64,000 nucleotides of DNA from 66-474 sp051954935 (GCA_051954935.1 JBQCHG010000024.1:1-64000); one strand, 5' to 3'. Shown: positions 19,198-28,077, counted from the first letter of the stretch. Program-made: numbers and translations. Notes: generated from the sequence alone by a model not told the origin.

Positions 19198-19210
19198 CGC
19201 AGGGGGCAGC

Positions 19211-21370
19211 ATGCGGCACCCGTTGCAGCAGTCGGTTCCCACCGGCGTGGTGAACGCCGAGGGATCGGGCGTGTCGCGCGAGCCCGAGCACGACGCGCTG
19301 CAAACCGCCGAGGCGCGCTATCACCAGCTCCTGGACGCCATGGACCAGGGCGTGCTGGTACAGGATGCGCAAGGGCTCATCGTATCCATCAATCCCGCCG
19401 GCTGTCGCATCCTCGGGCTGTCCGAAAGCGAAGTGCTGAACCTGCGCCGTAACGCCGCGCCCGGCTGGCGGCTGGTGGACGAGACCGGAGCCGAGCTCGG
19501 CTTCGACGACCTGCCCGGCATGCGCGCGTTGGCCACCGGCCGCAGCGTGGAATGCGCGGTGTTCGGCATGTACCTGCCGCACCTGCACCTGTATCGCTGG
19601 TTGTCGTCCAGCTCGGTGCCGCAGTTCCGCCCCGGCGAATCGCAGCCTTTCCAGGTGATCTCCACTTTCAGCGACGTCACGGCGCTGAAGCGCCAGGCGA
19701 ACCTGTTCGAAATGACCCAGAAGCTCGCCGGCATCGGCGGCTGGGAAATGGACGACTTGCGCAACACGCTGTTCTGGACCATGCAGGTCTACCGCATCCA
19801 TGACATGGAGCCCGGCAGCACGATCAACGAAACGCGCGCGCTGCATTTCTATTCGCCTGAAGGACGCGAGCGCCTGCGCAGCGCGCTGCACGACGCGCGC
19901 ACCATCTCGCGCGGCTTCGAACTGGAACTGCAGATGACCACGGCGCTGGGCCGGCACCGCTGGGTGCGCATCGTCGGCCAGCCGCTCTTGCGGCATGATC
20001 GCGTGTACGGCATCACCGGCACGCTGCAGGACATCACCGAACGCAAGATCGCCGAGGAACAGCTGCGGCGGCAGGCCTCCAGCGACCGCATCACCGGCCT
20101 GGCCAATCGCGACAACCTGATGGGTGTCCTGGATCGCGCGATCACCGCGGCGGATTCCGCCGGCTCGCGACCCGCCCTGCTTTTCCTGGACCTGGACCGC
20201 TTCCGCCTGATCAACACCACCGCCGGGCACGCGGTCGGCGATCGCCTGCTGATCGGTGCGGCCGACCGGCTGTGCCGGTGCCTGGCGGGGACGCGCAGCA
20301 TGATTGCGCGCTTTTCCGGAGACGAATTCGCGGTCCTGCTGCGCGATGCGGGCACGGATTCGAACCTGCAGGCGGTGGCAGACAGTATCGTCAGCGCCTT
20401 CCGCAAACCGTTCGTGTACGAGGGCGAGGAATTCACCCTCACGGTTTCGATCGGCATTGCCATCTGTCCGGACGATGGCGGCAATTCGCAGCAACTGATC
20501 AATCATGCCGACGCGGCGATGTCGGAGGCCAAGCGACGGGGCCGCAACACCTGGCAACGCTTCACGCCGGAACTGGCGCACACGCTGGCGGAACGCACGC
20601 GGCTGGAAAGGCTGCTGCGCCGCGCGCTGGACAACCGCGAGTTGCGGCTGGTCTATCAGCCCGTATTTGCGCTGGCCGACGGCCGGATCAGCGGCGCCGA
20701 GGCCCTGTTGCGTTGGCGCAACAAGAACCTCGGCGAGATCCTGCCGACCGATTTCATTGCGCACGCGGAAAATTCCGGCGAAATCGTGCGGATCGGCGCC
20801 TGGGCAATCGCGCAGGCGTGCAGGCAATGGCAGATCTGGCGAGAGGCGGGCGTGATATTGCCGCACATCGCGGTCAATGTTTCCTTCCGGCAACTGCTGA
20901 GCGGCTCACTGCTGGACTCGGTCTCCTCCGCGCTGAAGGAATACCACCTGCCGCCCGACACCCTGGAACTCGAATTGACCGAACGCGCGCTGGTGGAGGA
21001 CGCCGCCGACACTCTGGACATCTTCGCCGCGCTCAAAGGCATGGGCGTGCGACTGCTGATCGACGATTTTGGCGAGGGTTATTCATCCCTCAATTACCTG
21101 CGCCGATTGCCGCTGGACGGGGTAAAGATCAGCCACGCTTTCGTGCAGGGCATTCCCAAGGACGCCGCGGATTGTGCGATCTGCGAGGCGATCGTGCGAC
21201 TGGCCGAGAGCCTCGATCTGACCGTGACGGCCGAGGGAGTGGAAACCGAATCCCAGCGCGAATTCTTCGCCCGCCACCACGCAACCAATGTGCAAGGATT
21301 CCTGCTCGCCTCGCCGATGGACGATCGCGCGATGCAGGAATTCCTGAGCGTCACGTCCACGCGGCATTGA
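19211..21370 (+). CDS. PAS-PAS-GGDEF-EAL cyclic-di-GMP signalling protein (719 aa)
   Basis: Cytosolic sensor-type c-di-GMP enzyme without membrane segments. Two PAS-like domains (about residues 35-160 and 165-285, the second followed by GTLQDITERKIAEEQLRR) precede a GGDEF domain with FLDLDRFRLINTTAGH and SGDEF (about 369-373), a permitted variant of GGDEF. The EAL domain has EALLRW (about E497), VNVSFRQ, ELTERAL, DDFGEGYSS, TAEGVET and VQGFLLASPM. The usual KID motif reads KIS (GVKISHAFV), losing an Asp implicated in metal binding, so phosphodiesterase activity may be reduced or lost. ATG 19211 follows AGGGGGC. Confidence 0.92.
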   Translation: MRHPLQQSVPTGVVNAEGSGVSREPEHDALQTAEARYHQLLDAMDQGVLVQDAQGLIVSINPAGCRILGLSESEVLNLRRNAAPGWRLVDETGAELGFDDLPGMRALATGRSVECAVFGMYLPHLHLYRWLSSSSVPQFRPGESQPFQVISTFSDVTALKRQANLFEMTQKLAGIGGWEMDDLRNTLFWTMQVYRIHDMEPGSTINETRALHFYSPEGRERLRSALHDARTISRGFELELQMTTALGRHRWVRIVGQPLLRHDRVYGITGTLQDITERKIAEEQLRRQASSDRITGLANRDNLMGVLDRAITAADSAGSRPALLFLDLDRFRLINTTAGHAVGDRLLIGAADRLCRCLAGTRSMIARFSGDEFAVLLRDAGTDSNLQAVADSIVSAFRKPFVYEGEEFTLTVSIGIAICPDDGGNSQQLINHADAAMSEAKRRGRNTWQRFTPELAHTLAERTRLERLLRRALDNRELRLVYQPVFALADGRISGAEALLRWRNKNLGEILPTDFIAHAENSGEIVRIGAWAIAQACRQWQIWREAGVILPHIAVNVSFRQLLSGSLLDSVSSALKEYHLPPDTLELELTERALVEDAADTLDIFAALKGMGVRLLIDDFGEGYSSLNYLRRLPLDGVKISHAFVQGIPKDAADCAICEAIVRLAESLDLTVTAEGVETESQREFFARHHATNVQGFLLASPMDDRAMQEFLSVTSTRH

Positions 21371-21377
21371 TTTCGTG

Positions 21378-21396
21378 CCCGCCCTGCGGCGGGTTT
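21378..21396 (+). terminator. Short hairpin after the GGDEF/EAL gene
   Basis: CCCGCC/GGCGGG (21378-21393) with a CTGC loop, followed by TTT. Weak terminator candidate. Confidence 0.4.
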
Positions 21397-21498
21397 CGGT
21401 TTCGCGGTGACGCTCCCTCGTTTCGGCAAGAATCGCCGGCCTCCGTTGCGGCTTTCCCGGACAGACGCATAATTGCGCTTTGCCCAGAATGCATGCCC

Positions 21499-21990
21499 AT
21501 GTCCGAGGACTTCCTGATCCGCCCCATTGAAGCGCACGACGATGCGGCAGTCGCGCGCTTGATACGCACCGTGATGCCGGAATTCGGCGCAGACGGTCCA
21601 GGCTTTGCGATTCACGATCCGGAAGTGGACGCGATGCACGAATCCTATTCGCAACCGCGCAGCGCGTACTTCGTGGTCGAACGCGACAGCCAAGTGCTGG
21701 GCGGCGGCGGTGTGGCACCGTTGCACGGCGGCGAACCCGACGTGTGCGAATTGCGCAAGATGTATTTCCTTCCCGCGCTGCGCGGCCGGGGCGCCGGCCG
21801 CGCGATGATGCAGCGCTGTCTCGATGCCGCCCGCCAGCTCGGCTTCCGCCGCTGCTACCTGGAAACATTGACCGGCATGGATGCCGCACAGGCGCTGTAT
21901 GCGAAGTTCGGATTCCAGCCATTGTGTGCGCCGATGGGTGCCACCGGCCATCACGGCTGCAACCGGTTTTTCATACTCGAACTTTCATGA
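21499..21990 (+). CDS. GNAT-family N-acetyltransferase (163 aa)
   Basis: Acetyl-CoA-dependent acyltransferase with unknown substrate. The GNAT fold shows DFLIRPIEAHDDAAV at the start, VCELRKMYFLPALRGRGAGRAMM (motif A with the pyrophosphate loop RGRGAG, about residues 90-115) and LETLTGMDAAQALYAKFGF (motif B). The frame is open far upstream as an out-of-frame shadow of the GGDEF/EAL gene; ATG 21499 (MSEDFL) or 21493 (MPMSED) are the only sensible starts and neither has a strong Shine-Dalgarno. It seems to stand alone. Confidence 0.82.
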   Translation: MSEDFLIRPIEAHDDAAVARLIRTVMPEFGADGPGFAIHDPEVDAMHESYSQPRSAYFVVERDSQVLGGGGVAPLHGGEPDVCELRKMYFLPALRGRGAGRAMMQRCLDAARQLGFRRCYLETLTGMDAAQALYAKFGFQPLCAPMGATGHHGCNRFFILELS

Positions 21991-22068
21991 GTGGCGGGTG
22001 GCGCGATGCGATTTTCTGCTATATAAATCCGGTGTGGTCGTTTAATCACGTTCTGCAAGGGGGAAAAC

Positions 22069-22680
22069 ATGAAAATCGCAAGATGCGCGCGCACCCTGCG
22101 CGCCGCTGGCCTGTTGCTGCTCGCCAGCACGATGTTGTCGGGATGCCTGTCCGCAAAGATGTACGTGGATCCGGCATTGCCGAAGGTTTCGAAAGCTGAC
22201 ATGCCTGTGCTGCCGGCCCCCCGTCCGGTGCAGGTGCTGTTCGAATTCCAGACCAAAGGTAGCGCGAATGCGACAGCAACCAGCGATATTCGACCGCGCG
22301 TGCTTGCAGTGGCAGAGCAATCCGGCCTCTTCAGCTCGGTCAGCGACACCGCAAGCGCCGGTGATCCCGGCATATTGAAGGTCGTCATCAACAACGTTCC
22401 TTCGGATGATGCAGCCGCCAAGGGATTCGGGACGGGCCTTACGCTCGGGCTTGCAGGCAGCATGGTGACCGACGGTTACGTCTGTACAGCGTCCTACACC
22501 CACGATGGGCACACCACCGAGGCTACGGTCAAGCACGCCATCTACACGACCATCGGCAACCATGCGGCTCCACAGGGTCTCACGCCCCTGCAACCCATCG
22601 ACGCGGTACATCAGGTCATGGATCAGTTGACCTGGAACGCGCTGAAGCAACTGGCCGATAAAAAGGCGTTCGACCAATGA
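22069..22680 (+). CDS. Lipoprotein of unknown function, first of a coupled pair (203 aa)
   Basis: The signal peptide ends in lipobox LSGC (lipidated Cys about 26: LLLLASTMLSGCLSAK). The mature domain mixes strands and helices (PVQVLFEFQTKGSANATATSD, LKVVINNVP, YVCTASYTHDGHTTEATVKHA), and a glycine-rich hydrophobic stretch FGTGLTLGLAGSM lies near residue 125. It resembles small envelope lipoproteins in which two strands flank a helix, but I cannot place it in a named family. AGGGGG precedes ATG 22069. Its TGA overlaps the next ATG by four bases, so the two are translated together and may form one complex. Confidence 0.75.
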   Translation: MKIARCARTLRAAGLLLLASTMLSGCLSAKMYVDPALPKVSKADMPVLPAPRPVQVLFEFQTKGSANATATSDIRPRVLAVAEQSGLFSSVSDTASAGDPGILKVVINNVPSDDAAAKGFGTGLTLGLAGSMVTDGYVCTASYTHDGHTTEATVKHAIYTTIGNHAAPQGLTPLQPIDAVHQVMDQLTWNALKQLADKKAFDQ

Positions 22681-23276
22681 AGGGCACAATTACCGGCTTC
22701 ATTCGATTTGCGCTCGTATTGATCGCCTTGCTCCTGGTATCGGGCTGCATCAGCGCCCCGCCGCCAAAATATCAGCCCGGCATTTCGAGCACCGAAGCGC
22801 TGATCCAGCCCTCGCGGGCCAGGCTCGCCGTGGGAGATTTCAATGCCGCGGCAGGCGTGAACAACACCAACTTGAGCGTACGCGGTTCCACCTTGAACGG
22901 TGGAAGTGACGGCACGTTTTCGACCTATCTCAAAGAGGCGTTGATCACGGAACTTCAAACTGCGGGGAAGTACGACCCCAAAGCGGAAATCCGGGTTACG
23001 GGAACACTCACGGAAAATCGCCTGGACGCCGCCATCAAGACCGGCACCGCGGACGTTGCGGCGCGCTTCGAAGTGACGAAGAACGGTTCAACGGTCTACG
23101 ACAAAACTCTTTCGGCTCACCACGAATGGGACTCGTCGTTCATGGGAGCAATCGCGATTCCCGCTGCCATGAGTAACTACGCCACCGCTGTTCAAAAGCT
23201 CCTTGGCGAACTTTTCGACGATCCGGACTTCGTCAAGGCCACGGCAGCACCCGCCCGAACCGCGGGTGCCCCGTGA
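22677..23276 (+). CDS. Lipoprotein of unknown function, second of a coupled pair (199 aa)
   Basis: The signal peptide FALVLIALLLVSGC ends in a lipobox (VSGC, Cys about 23). The mature part has a proline-rich start (APPPKYQPG), then a compact domain with FSTYLKEALITELQTAGKYD, RVTGTLTENRLDA and RFEVTKNGSTVYDKTLSAHHEWDSSF. The layout (helix leading into a strand ending in TGTL, then paired strands) resembles lipoproteins that assemble on the inner leaflet of the outer membrane. A family name cannot be given. It overlaps the preceding gene (ATGA); shared size, lipidation and fold pattern suggest a functional pair. Confidence 0.75.
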   Translation: MKGTITGFIRFALVLIALLLVSGCISAPPPKYQPGISSTEALIQPSRARLAVGDFNAAAGVNNTNLSVRGSTLNGGSDGTFSTYLKEALITELQTAGKYDPKAEIRVTGTLTENRLDAAIKTGTADVAARFEVTKNGSTVYDKTLSAHHEWDSSFMGAIAIPAAMSNYATAVQKLLGELFDDPDFVKATAAPARTAGAP

Positions 23277-23365
23277 CGGTATTTCGCGCGCCGGGCGCGG
23301 GTCGGCGGGGCCCGCGACCCGCCATGGATTAGACTAGTCGGCTGACTTCAAGCAGTGGAATTTCC

Positions 23366-24133
23366 ATGCAACTCGATCAAGTGAAAGCGGTCATCACCGG
23401 CGGCGCGTCCGGACTCGGGAATGCGGTCGCACAATACCTGGCATTGCACGGCGGCAAGGTCGCGCTGCTGGACGTGAACGAGGAGAAGGGCCGGCAGGCC
23501 GTCGACGCGCTGGGCCACGGCACGCGCTTTTTCCGCACGGACGTCACGTCCGAAAACGAGGTGGTCGCCAACGTGGGCGCTGCGCGCGATGCGATGGGGG
23601 GCTTGAACGTGGTGATGAACTGCGCGGGCATCCTTGGCTCCGGCCGCGTGCTCGGCAAGGAAGGTCCGATGCCCCTGTCGCAATTCCAGGCCACGGTGAT
23701 GGTGAACCTGATCGGCAGCTTCAATGTGGCCAAGGCCGGCGCTGCATTGATGCAGCACAACGAGGCCGGCGAGGACGGCGAACGCGGCGTCATCGTGAAC
23801 ACTGCATCGGTTGCGGCTTACGAAGGCCAGATCGGGCAGGCGGCGTATTCCGCATCCAAGGGCGGCGTGGTCGGCATGACCCTGCCAATGGCACGGGAGC
23901 TCGCGCGGTTCGGCATCCGCGTGGCGACCATAGCGCCGGGCATCTTCTGGACGCCGATGGTGGATGGCATGCCGGAAGCCGTGCAGCAATCGCTGTCGGC
24001 CTCGATTCCCTTCCCTTCACGCCTGGGGCAACCGGAAGAATTCGCAGGCACAGTCGCCTTCATCATCGGCAACCGTTACATCAATGGCGAGACGATCCGC
24101 CTCGATGGCGCGGTGAGGCTGGCGCCCAAGTGA
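23366..24133 (+). CDS. Short-chain 3-hydroxyacyl-CoA dehydrogenase (SDR, 255 aa)
   Basis: NAD-dependent SDR close to the HSD17B10 type, which oxidises 3-hydroxyacyl-CoA and 2-methyl-3-hydroxybutyryl-CoA (isoleucine breakdown). The cofactor motif is TGGASGLG (about residues 12-19), LLDVNEEKG carries the NAD-selecting Asp, NCAGI follows, and the catalytic Ser (NTASVAAYEG), Tyr and Lys (YSASKGG) are present. The long loop with GPMPLSQFQ is typical of this subgroup. It stands alone between hairpins. The proposed isoleucine role fits the branched-chain genes nearby but is inference. Confidence 0.88.
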   Translation: MQLDQVKAVITGGASGLGNAVAQYLALHGGKVALLDVNEEKGRQAVDALGHGTRFFRTDVTSENEVVANVGAARDAMGGLNVVMNCAGILGSGRVLGKEGPMPLSQFQATVMVNLIGSFNVAKAGAALMQHNEAGEDGERGVIVNTASVAAYEGQIGQAAYSASKGGVVGMTLPMARELARFGIRVATIAPGIFWTPMVDGMPEAVQQSLSASIPFPSRLGQPEEFAGTVAFIIGNRYINGETIRLDGAVRLAPK

Positions 24134-24148
24134 CGACAGGATGGCGCC

Positions 24149-24195
24149 ATCCCGGACAGCACATCGCGCGTTGATCCGGGATCCATCTTTTTTTT
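24149..24195 (+). terminator. Terminator after the SDR gene
   Basis: ATCCCGGA (24149-24156) pairs exactly with TCCGGGAT (24175-24182), followed by CCATC and eight T residues ending at 24195. Confidence 0.7.
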
Positions 24196-24214
24196 ATTTC
24201 CTCAAGCAAAAGCA

Positions 24215-24243
24215 CTGGATTCCGGCTTTCGCCGGAATGACGA
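24215..24243 (+). repeat. Single interspersed palindromic repeat (REP-like)
   Basis: CTGGATTCCGGC, TTTC, GCCGGAATGACGA forms an 8-bp inverted repeat (ATTCCGGC/GCCGGAAT). It resembles the widespread GGATTCC...GGAATGACG mini-palindrome found many times in proteobacterial genomes. It ends eight bases before the efpL start, so it lies in that gene's leader. Confidence 0.6.
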
Positions 24244-24250
24244 GCAAGGC

Positions 24251-24814
24251 ATGAAAGCTTCCGACACCAAAAAAGGCAACGTGGTCGAACACGATGGCGT
24301 CGTGTACCAGGTTCGCGACATCGAACGCAGCGCGCCCACCGCTCGCGGCGGCAACGTCACTTTCCGTTTCACGCTGTATTCCATTCCGGGCGGGCGCAAG
24401 CTGGATCTCAGCCTGCGCGCGGACGACGACCTGCGCGAAATGGAACTGGTGCGCCGCGCGGCCAATTTTTCCTACATGGATGGCGACGCATTCGTATTCA
24501 TGGATGCGGAGGATTACACCCAGTATGTACTCGGTCCGGAAACGGTCGGCGATGCCACCGGATACATTGTCGAAGGCCTTGAAGGCTATTACGTGCAGTT
24601 GATCGACGACGCGCCGGTGGCCTTACAGATTCCCGCCAGCGTGATGCTGACCGTGGTGGATACCGCCCCGGAACTGAAAGGCGCCAGCGCGACCAAGCGC
24701 ACCAAGCCCGCGAAGCTCGATACAGGCATCGAAATCCAGGTTCCCGAGTACATCACCACCGGCGAGAAGGTCTGGGTGAACACAGCGACCGGCGAGTTTT
24801 CCGGCAGGGCGTGA
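24251..24814 (+). CDS. efpL: Elongation factor P-like protein EfpL/YeiP (187 aa)
   Basis: Three-domain EF-P paralogue that helps ribosomes through difficult peptide motifs. The first-domain loop reads SAPTARGGN with Arg (about R32) at the tip where EF-P has its modified residue. The YeiP-type markers FSYMDGDAFVFMDAEDYTQY, GASATKRTKPAKL and IEIQVPEYITTGEKVWVN follow. These separate it from canonical EF-P. A weak AAGG precedes ATG 24251, and the palindromic repeat occupies the upstream leader. It is monocistronic by layout. Confidence 0.93.
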   Translation: MKASDTKKGNVVEHDGVVYQVRDIERSAPTARGGNVTFRFTLYSIPGGRKLDLSLRADDDLREMELVRRAANFSYMDGDAFVFMDAEDYTQYVLGPETVGDATGYIVEGLEGYYVQLIDDAPVALQIPASVMLTVVDTAPELKGASATKRTKPAKLDTGIEIQVPEYITTGEKVWVNTATGEFSGRA

Positions 24815-24900
24815 CCCCGGCCCCTTGCCCATCCAGCGCCCGTCGCGTAGGCTCGGCTGGCTGCGATGCTGGATGCGCCGCGCAATTGATAATGCGGTCA

Positions 24901-24940
24901 GGACGATCGCTTTTTGATCTTCGCGATCATGGACGATCGC
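24901..24940 (+). repeat. Direct repeat GGACGATCGC, 30-bp period, before the permease genes
   Basis: GGACGATCGC occurs at 24901-24910 and again at 24931-24940, about three helical turns apart. A GATAAT -10-like hexamer (24888-24893) lies just upstream. This may be a paired operator in the leader of the permease operon. Confidence 0.4.
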
Positions 24941-25010
24941 CGAAACTGGCATCGCAGCCACCTCAGCGGAGGCTGCACCATAACGCGCAGCAACCCGCGG
25001 GGGAATGCAC

Positions 25011-26537
25011 ATGATCTTCTGGCGAATCAAACCGCTCGACCAGATTCTCGCAACGGCCGAGAAGAAGTCACTGAAGCGGCAACTCGGGCCGATCCAGCTC
25101 ACCTTGCTGGGCATCGGCGCGGTGATCGGCACGGGTATTTTCGTGCTGACCGCGGAAGCGGCGCAGAAAGCCGGCCCGGCCATGATGCTATCGTTCGTGA
25201 TCGCTGCCGTGGTCTGCGGACTGGCCGCGCTCGCTTACGCGGAACTCGCGGCGATGGTGCCGGTTTCGGGCTCCGCCTACACCTACACCTACGGCGTGAT
25301 GGGCGAGCTGATCGCCTGGATCGTCGGCTGGGCGCTGGTACTGGAATACGCGATCGGCGCTACCGCCGTATGCGTGGGCTGGTCGGGCTACGTGAACGGC
25401 CTGCTCAATAGCGGCATTTTCGGCCTGGTCAAACCCGGCACGCTCTCGTTGCCGACCTGGTTGCAAACCGGTCCGTTCCTGGGCGGCGGATTCAACCTGC
25501 TGGCGTTCCTGATCGGTATCGCGGTGACCTGGCTGCTGGTGATCGGCACCTCCAAGAGCGCACGCGTCAATGCGGTGCTGGTAGCAATCAAGATCATCGC
25601 GCTGACCGCATTCATCGCGCTCGCGCTGCCGGCAGTCAAGAGCGTCAATCTGCATCCATTCCTGCCCAACGGTTGGGGTAGTCCGACCGGTGGCGTCGGC
25701 GTGCTGGGTGCGGCGGCATCGATCTTCTTCGCCTATGTCGGCTTCGACGCGGTTTCGACCGCAGCGGAAGAAACCAAGAACCCGCAGCGCAATATCCCGA
25801 TCGGCCTGATCGGCGCGCTGACGATCTGCACCATTTTCTACCTGCTGGTGGGTTACGGTGCAGCCGGCTCCGTCGGCGCCCAACCGATGCTGGGACCGAA
25901 TGGAATGGCACTGGATCCGGGTACGCCGGCTATGGCGGCTGCCTGCCAGGGCTCGCAGGCGCTGGTATGCAGCAATGAGCCGCTCGCCCACGTGATCCGG
26001 GTCCTCGGGTTCCCGCAGGTCGGTAATCTGATCGCGCTGGCTGCCATCGTCGCGCTGCCGTCCGTGATTCTGATGATGATGTTCGGACAGACCCGCATCT
26101 TCTTCACGATGTCGCGCGACGGTCTGCTGCCGAGCAAGTTTTCCAGCGTCCATCCCCGCTTCTTCACCCCGCACGTGATCACCTACGTAACCGGCTTCGT
26201 GGTGTCGTTCTGCGCGGCGCTGTTTCCGGTCGGCAAGCTGGCGGACACTTCCAACGCGGGCACCCTGCTCGCTTTCGCGATGGTGTCCATCGGCGTGATG
26301 ATCCTGCGCAAGCAGCAACCCCACCGGCCACGACCGTTCCGCACGCCATTGATCTGGATCGTCTGCCCGCTGGCGGTAGCGGGCTGTATCCTGCTGTTCG
26401 TCAACCTGAGCATCGTGGCCAAGGTCGTGTTCGCAGGCTGGGCGGTGATCGGTCTGATTCTTTACGGCCTGTACGGCTACCGTCGCAGTCAACTCTCTCC
26501 GGAAGGCGTGGCACGCGCGCTGGAAGACGTCGTGTGA
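25011..26537 (+). CDS. APC-family amino-acid permease (508 aa)
   Basis: Inner-membrane transporter of the cationic amino acid transporter type within the APC superfamily. After a cytosolic lead (RIKPLDQILATAEKKSLKRQLG), helix 1 carries the broken-helix motif GIGAVIGTGIFVLT, and about twelve further hydrophobic helices follow. FAYVGFDAVSTAAEETKNPQRNIP is the family signature after helix 6. An extra loop (residues 285-325, with two Cys) may be periplasmic. ATG 25011 is preferred over 25005 because GGGGG then sits seven bases upstream. The related permease at 26581 follows by 43 bp. Confidence 0.88.
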   Translation: MIFWRIKPLDQILATAEKKSLKRQLGPIQLTLLGIGAVIGTGIFVLTAEAAQKAGPAMMLSFVIAAVVCGLAALAYAELAAMVPVSGSAYTYTYGVMGELIAWIVGWALVLEYAIGATAVCVGWSGYVNGLLNSGIFGLVKPGTLSLPTWLQTGPFLGGGFNLLAFLIGIAVTWLLVIGTSKSARVNAVLVAIKIIALTAFIALALPAVKSVNLHPFLPNGWGSPTGGVGVLGAAASIFFAYVGFDAVSTAAEETKNPQRNIPIGLIGALTICTIFYLLVGYGAAGSVGAQPMLGPNGMALDPGTPAMAAACQGSQALVCSNEPLAHVIRVLGFPQVGNLIALAAIVALPSVILMMMFGQTRIFFTMSRDGLLPSKFSSVHPRFFTPHVITYVTGFVVSFCAALFPVGKLADTSNAGTLLAFAMVSIGVMILRKQQPHRPRPFRTPLIWIVCPLAVAGCILLFVNLSIVAKVVFAGWAVIGLILYGLYGYRRSQLSPEGVARALEDVV

Positions 26538-26580
26538 CGCCGCGGGCCGGCGCCGCCGGCCCGACCTTCCCGGAGACTTC

Positions 26581-28074
26581 ATGTTCCAGCAACTGCTCGC
26601 CAGAAAAACCGATTTCGTCGGCGTCGAAACCAGCGGGAGCCAGGGTGTCGAGCTGCGCCGCACGCTTGGCCCTTGGGGGTTGACCGCGCTGGGAATCGGT
26701 GCGGTGATCGGCGGCGGCATTTTCGTGATCACCGGCCAGGCGGCCGCGGAACACGCCGGCCCGGCCGTGCTGCTGTCGTTTCTGATCGCGGCGGTGTGCT
26801 GCAGCTTCACCGCACTGTGCTACGCCGAGTTCGCCACGTTGATCCCGATGTCGGGCAGCTCGTATTCGTACGCCTACGCCACGCTCGGCGAACTGGCGGC
26901 CTGGTTCATCGGCTGGAACATGGTGCTGGAGTACGGCGTATCGGCTTCCGCTGTGGCGGTGAGCTGGACCGGCTATTTCACCAGCCTGCTCGATCACCTC
27001 GGTTTGCATCTGCCGGCGGTACTGACGAACGCGCCTTTGGCGTTCCAGGACAACCATCTGGTCGTCACCGGTGCGCTGTTCAACCTTCCGGCGGTGGCGC
27101 TGGTACTCGGGCTCACCTGGCTGTGCTACGTCGGTATCCGCGAATCCAGCGGCGTCAATACGGCGATGGTGGCGCTCAAGGTGGCTTTGATCATTGTCGT
27201 GATCATCGCCGGCTGGCATTACGTGAACCCGCACCTCTGGGAACCGTTCATCCCGCCGGCCGAAGGTCCGGAGAAATATGGCTGGGGCGGCATCATGCGC
27301 GCGGCCACGCTGGTGTTCTTCGCCTATATCGGTTTCGAAGCGACGTCGACCGCCGCGCAGGAAGCCAAGAACCCGCAGCGCGACCTGCCGATCGGCACGC
27401 TGGCTTCGCTTGCGGTATGCACCATTCTCTACATCGGCATGTCGGCGGTGCTTACCGGATTGCTGCCGTTCGCCCAGCTCGGAACATCCGAGCCGGTGGT
27501 CACCGCAGTGGCGGCCCACCCGCAGTTGAACTGGCTTCGCTGGCTGGTCGAGATCGGCGCGATGATCGGGCTGGCTTCGGTGGTGCTGGTGATGGTCATC
27601 GCGCAGCCCCGCATCTTCATGATCATGGGCCGCGACGGCATGCTGCCGCCCGTCTTCGCGCGGCTGCACCCCCGTTACCGCACGCCGCACATCAATACCT
27701 TGATCACCGGCGCCGGCATCGCTGCGCTCGCGGCGATCTTCCCTCTGGACATCCTCGGCGACCTGGTCTCGATGGGAACGCTGATCGCATTTGTCGCCGT
27801 GTGTCTGGGTGTATTGATCCTGCGTCGCACCCGCCCCGAACTGCCGCGCACCTTCCGCGTGCCGTGGGCACCGGTCACCTGCACGTTCGGCGTGCTGAGC
27901 TGCCTCATGCTGCTGTACTGGGAGAACTGGTACAACTGGAGCCTGATGGGGGCCTGGACTGTGATCGGGTTCGCGATCTATTTCGGCTACGGCTACCGCC
28001 ACAGCCACCTGCGCCAACCTGCCGGACAGGTCGCCGCGCACGGCTCGCGGCCCGTCCTTCCTGAACAAGAATAA
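26581..28074 (+). CDS. APC-family amino-acid permease, second copy (497 aa)
   Basis: Paralogue of the preceding permease, probably in the same operon. It shows GIGAVIGGGIFVITGQAA in helix 1, PMSGSSYSYAYATLGELAAWFIGW in helices 2-3 and FAYIGFEATSTAAQEAKNPQRDLP. It differs from its neighbour in helix 1 (GGG versus GTG) and lacks the large Cys-containing loop, so the substrates are probably not identical. The C terminus ends in a polar tail PVLPEQE. ATG 26581 follows GGAGA. Tandem permeases of this kind occur beside amino-acid catabolic genes; the substrate cannot be read from the sequence. Confidence 0.87.
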   Translation: MFQQLLARKTDFVGVETSGSQGVELRRTLGPWGLTALGIGAVIGGGIFVITGQAAAEHAGPAVLLSFLIAAVCCSFTALCYAEFATLIPMSGSSYSYAYATLGELAAWFIGWNMVLEYGVSASAVAVSWTGYFTSLLDHLGLHLPAVLTNAPLAFQDNHLVVTGALFNLPAVALVLGLTWLCYVGIRESSGVNTAMVALKVALIIVVIIAGWHYVNPHLWEPFIPPAEGPEKYGWGGIMRAATLVFFAYIGFEATSTAAQEAKNPQRDLPIGTLASLAVCTILYIGMSAVLTGLLPFAQLGTSEPVVTAVAAHPQLNWLRWLVEIGAMIGLASVVLVMVIAQPRIFMIMGRDGMLPPVFARLHPRYRTPHINTLITGAGIAALAAIFPLDILGDLVSMGTLIAFVAVCLGVLILRRTRPELPRTFRVPWAPVTCTFGVLSCLMLLYWENWYNWSLMGAWTVIGFAIYFGYGYRHSHLRQPAGQVAAHGSRPVLPEQE

Positions 28075-28077
28075 ACG

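Noticed and set aside
19099..19210. c-di-GMP riboswitch before the GGDEF/EAL gene
   Set aside because: The leader has two simple hairpins but lacks the conserved core bases of the known classes.
19136..20893. 585-codon minus-strand frame opposite the GGDEF/EAL gene
   Set aside because: GC shadow; the plus strand carries all GGDEF and EAL motifs.
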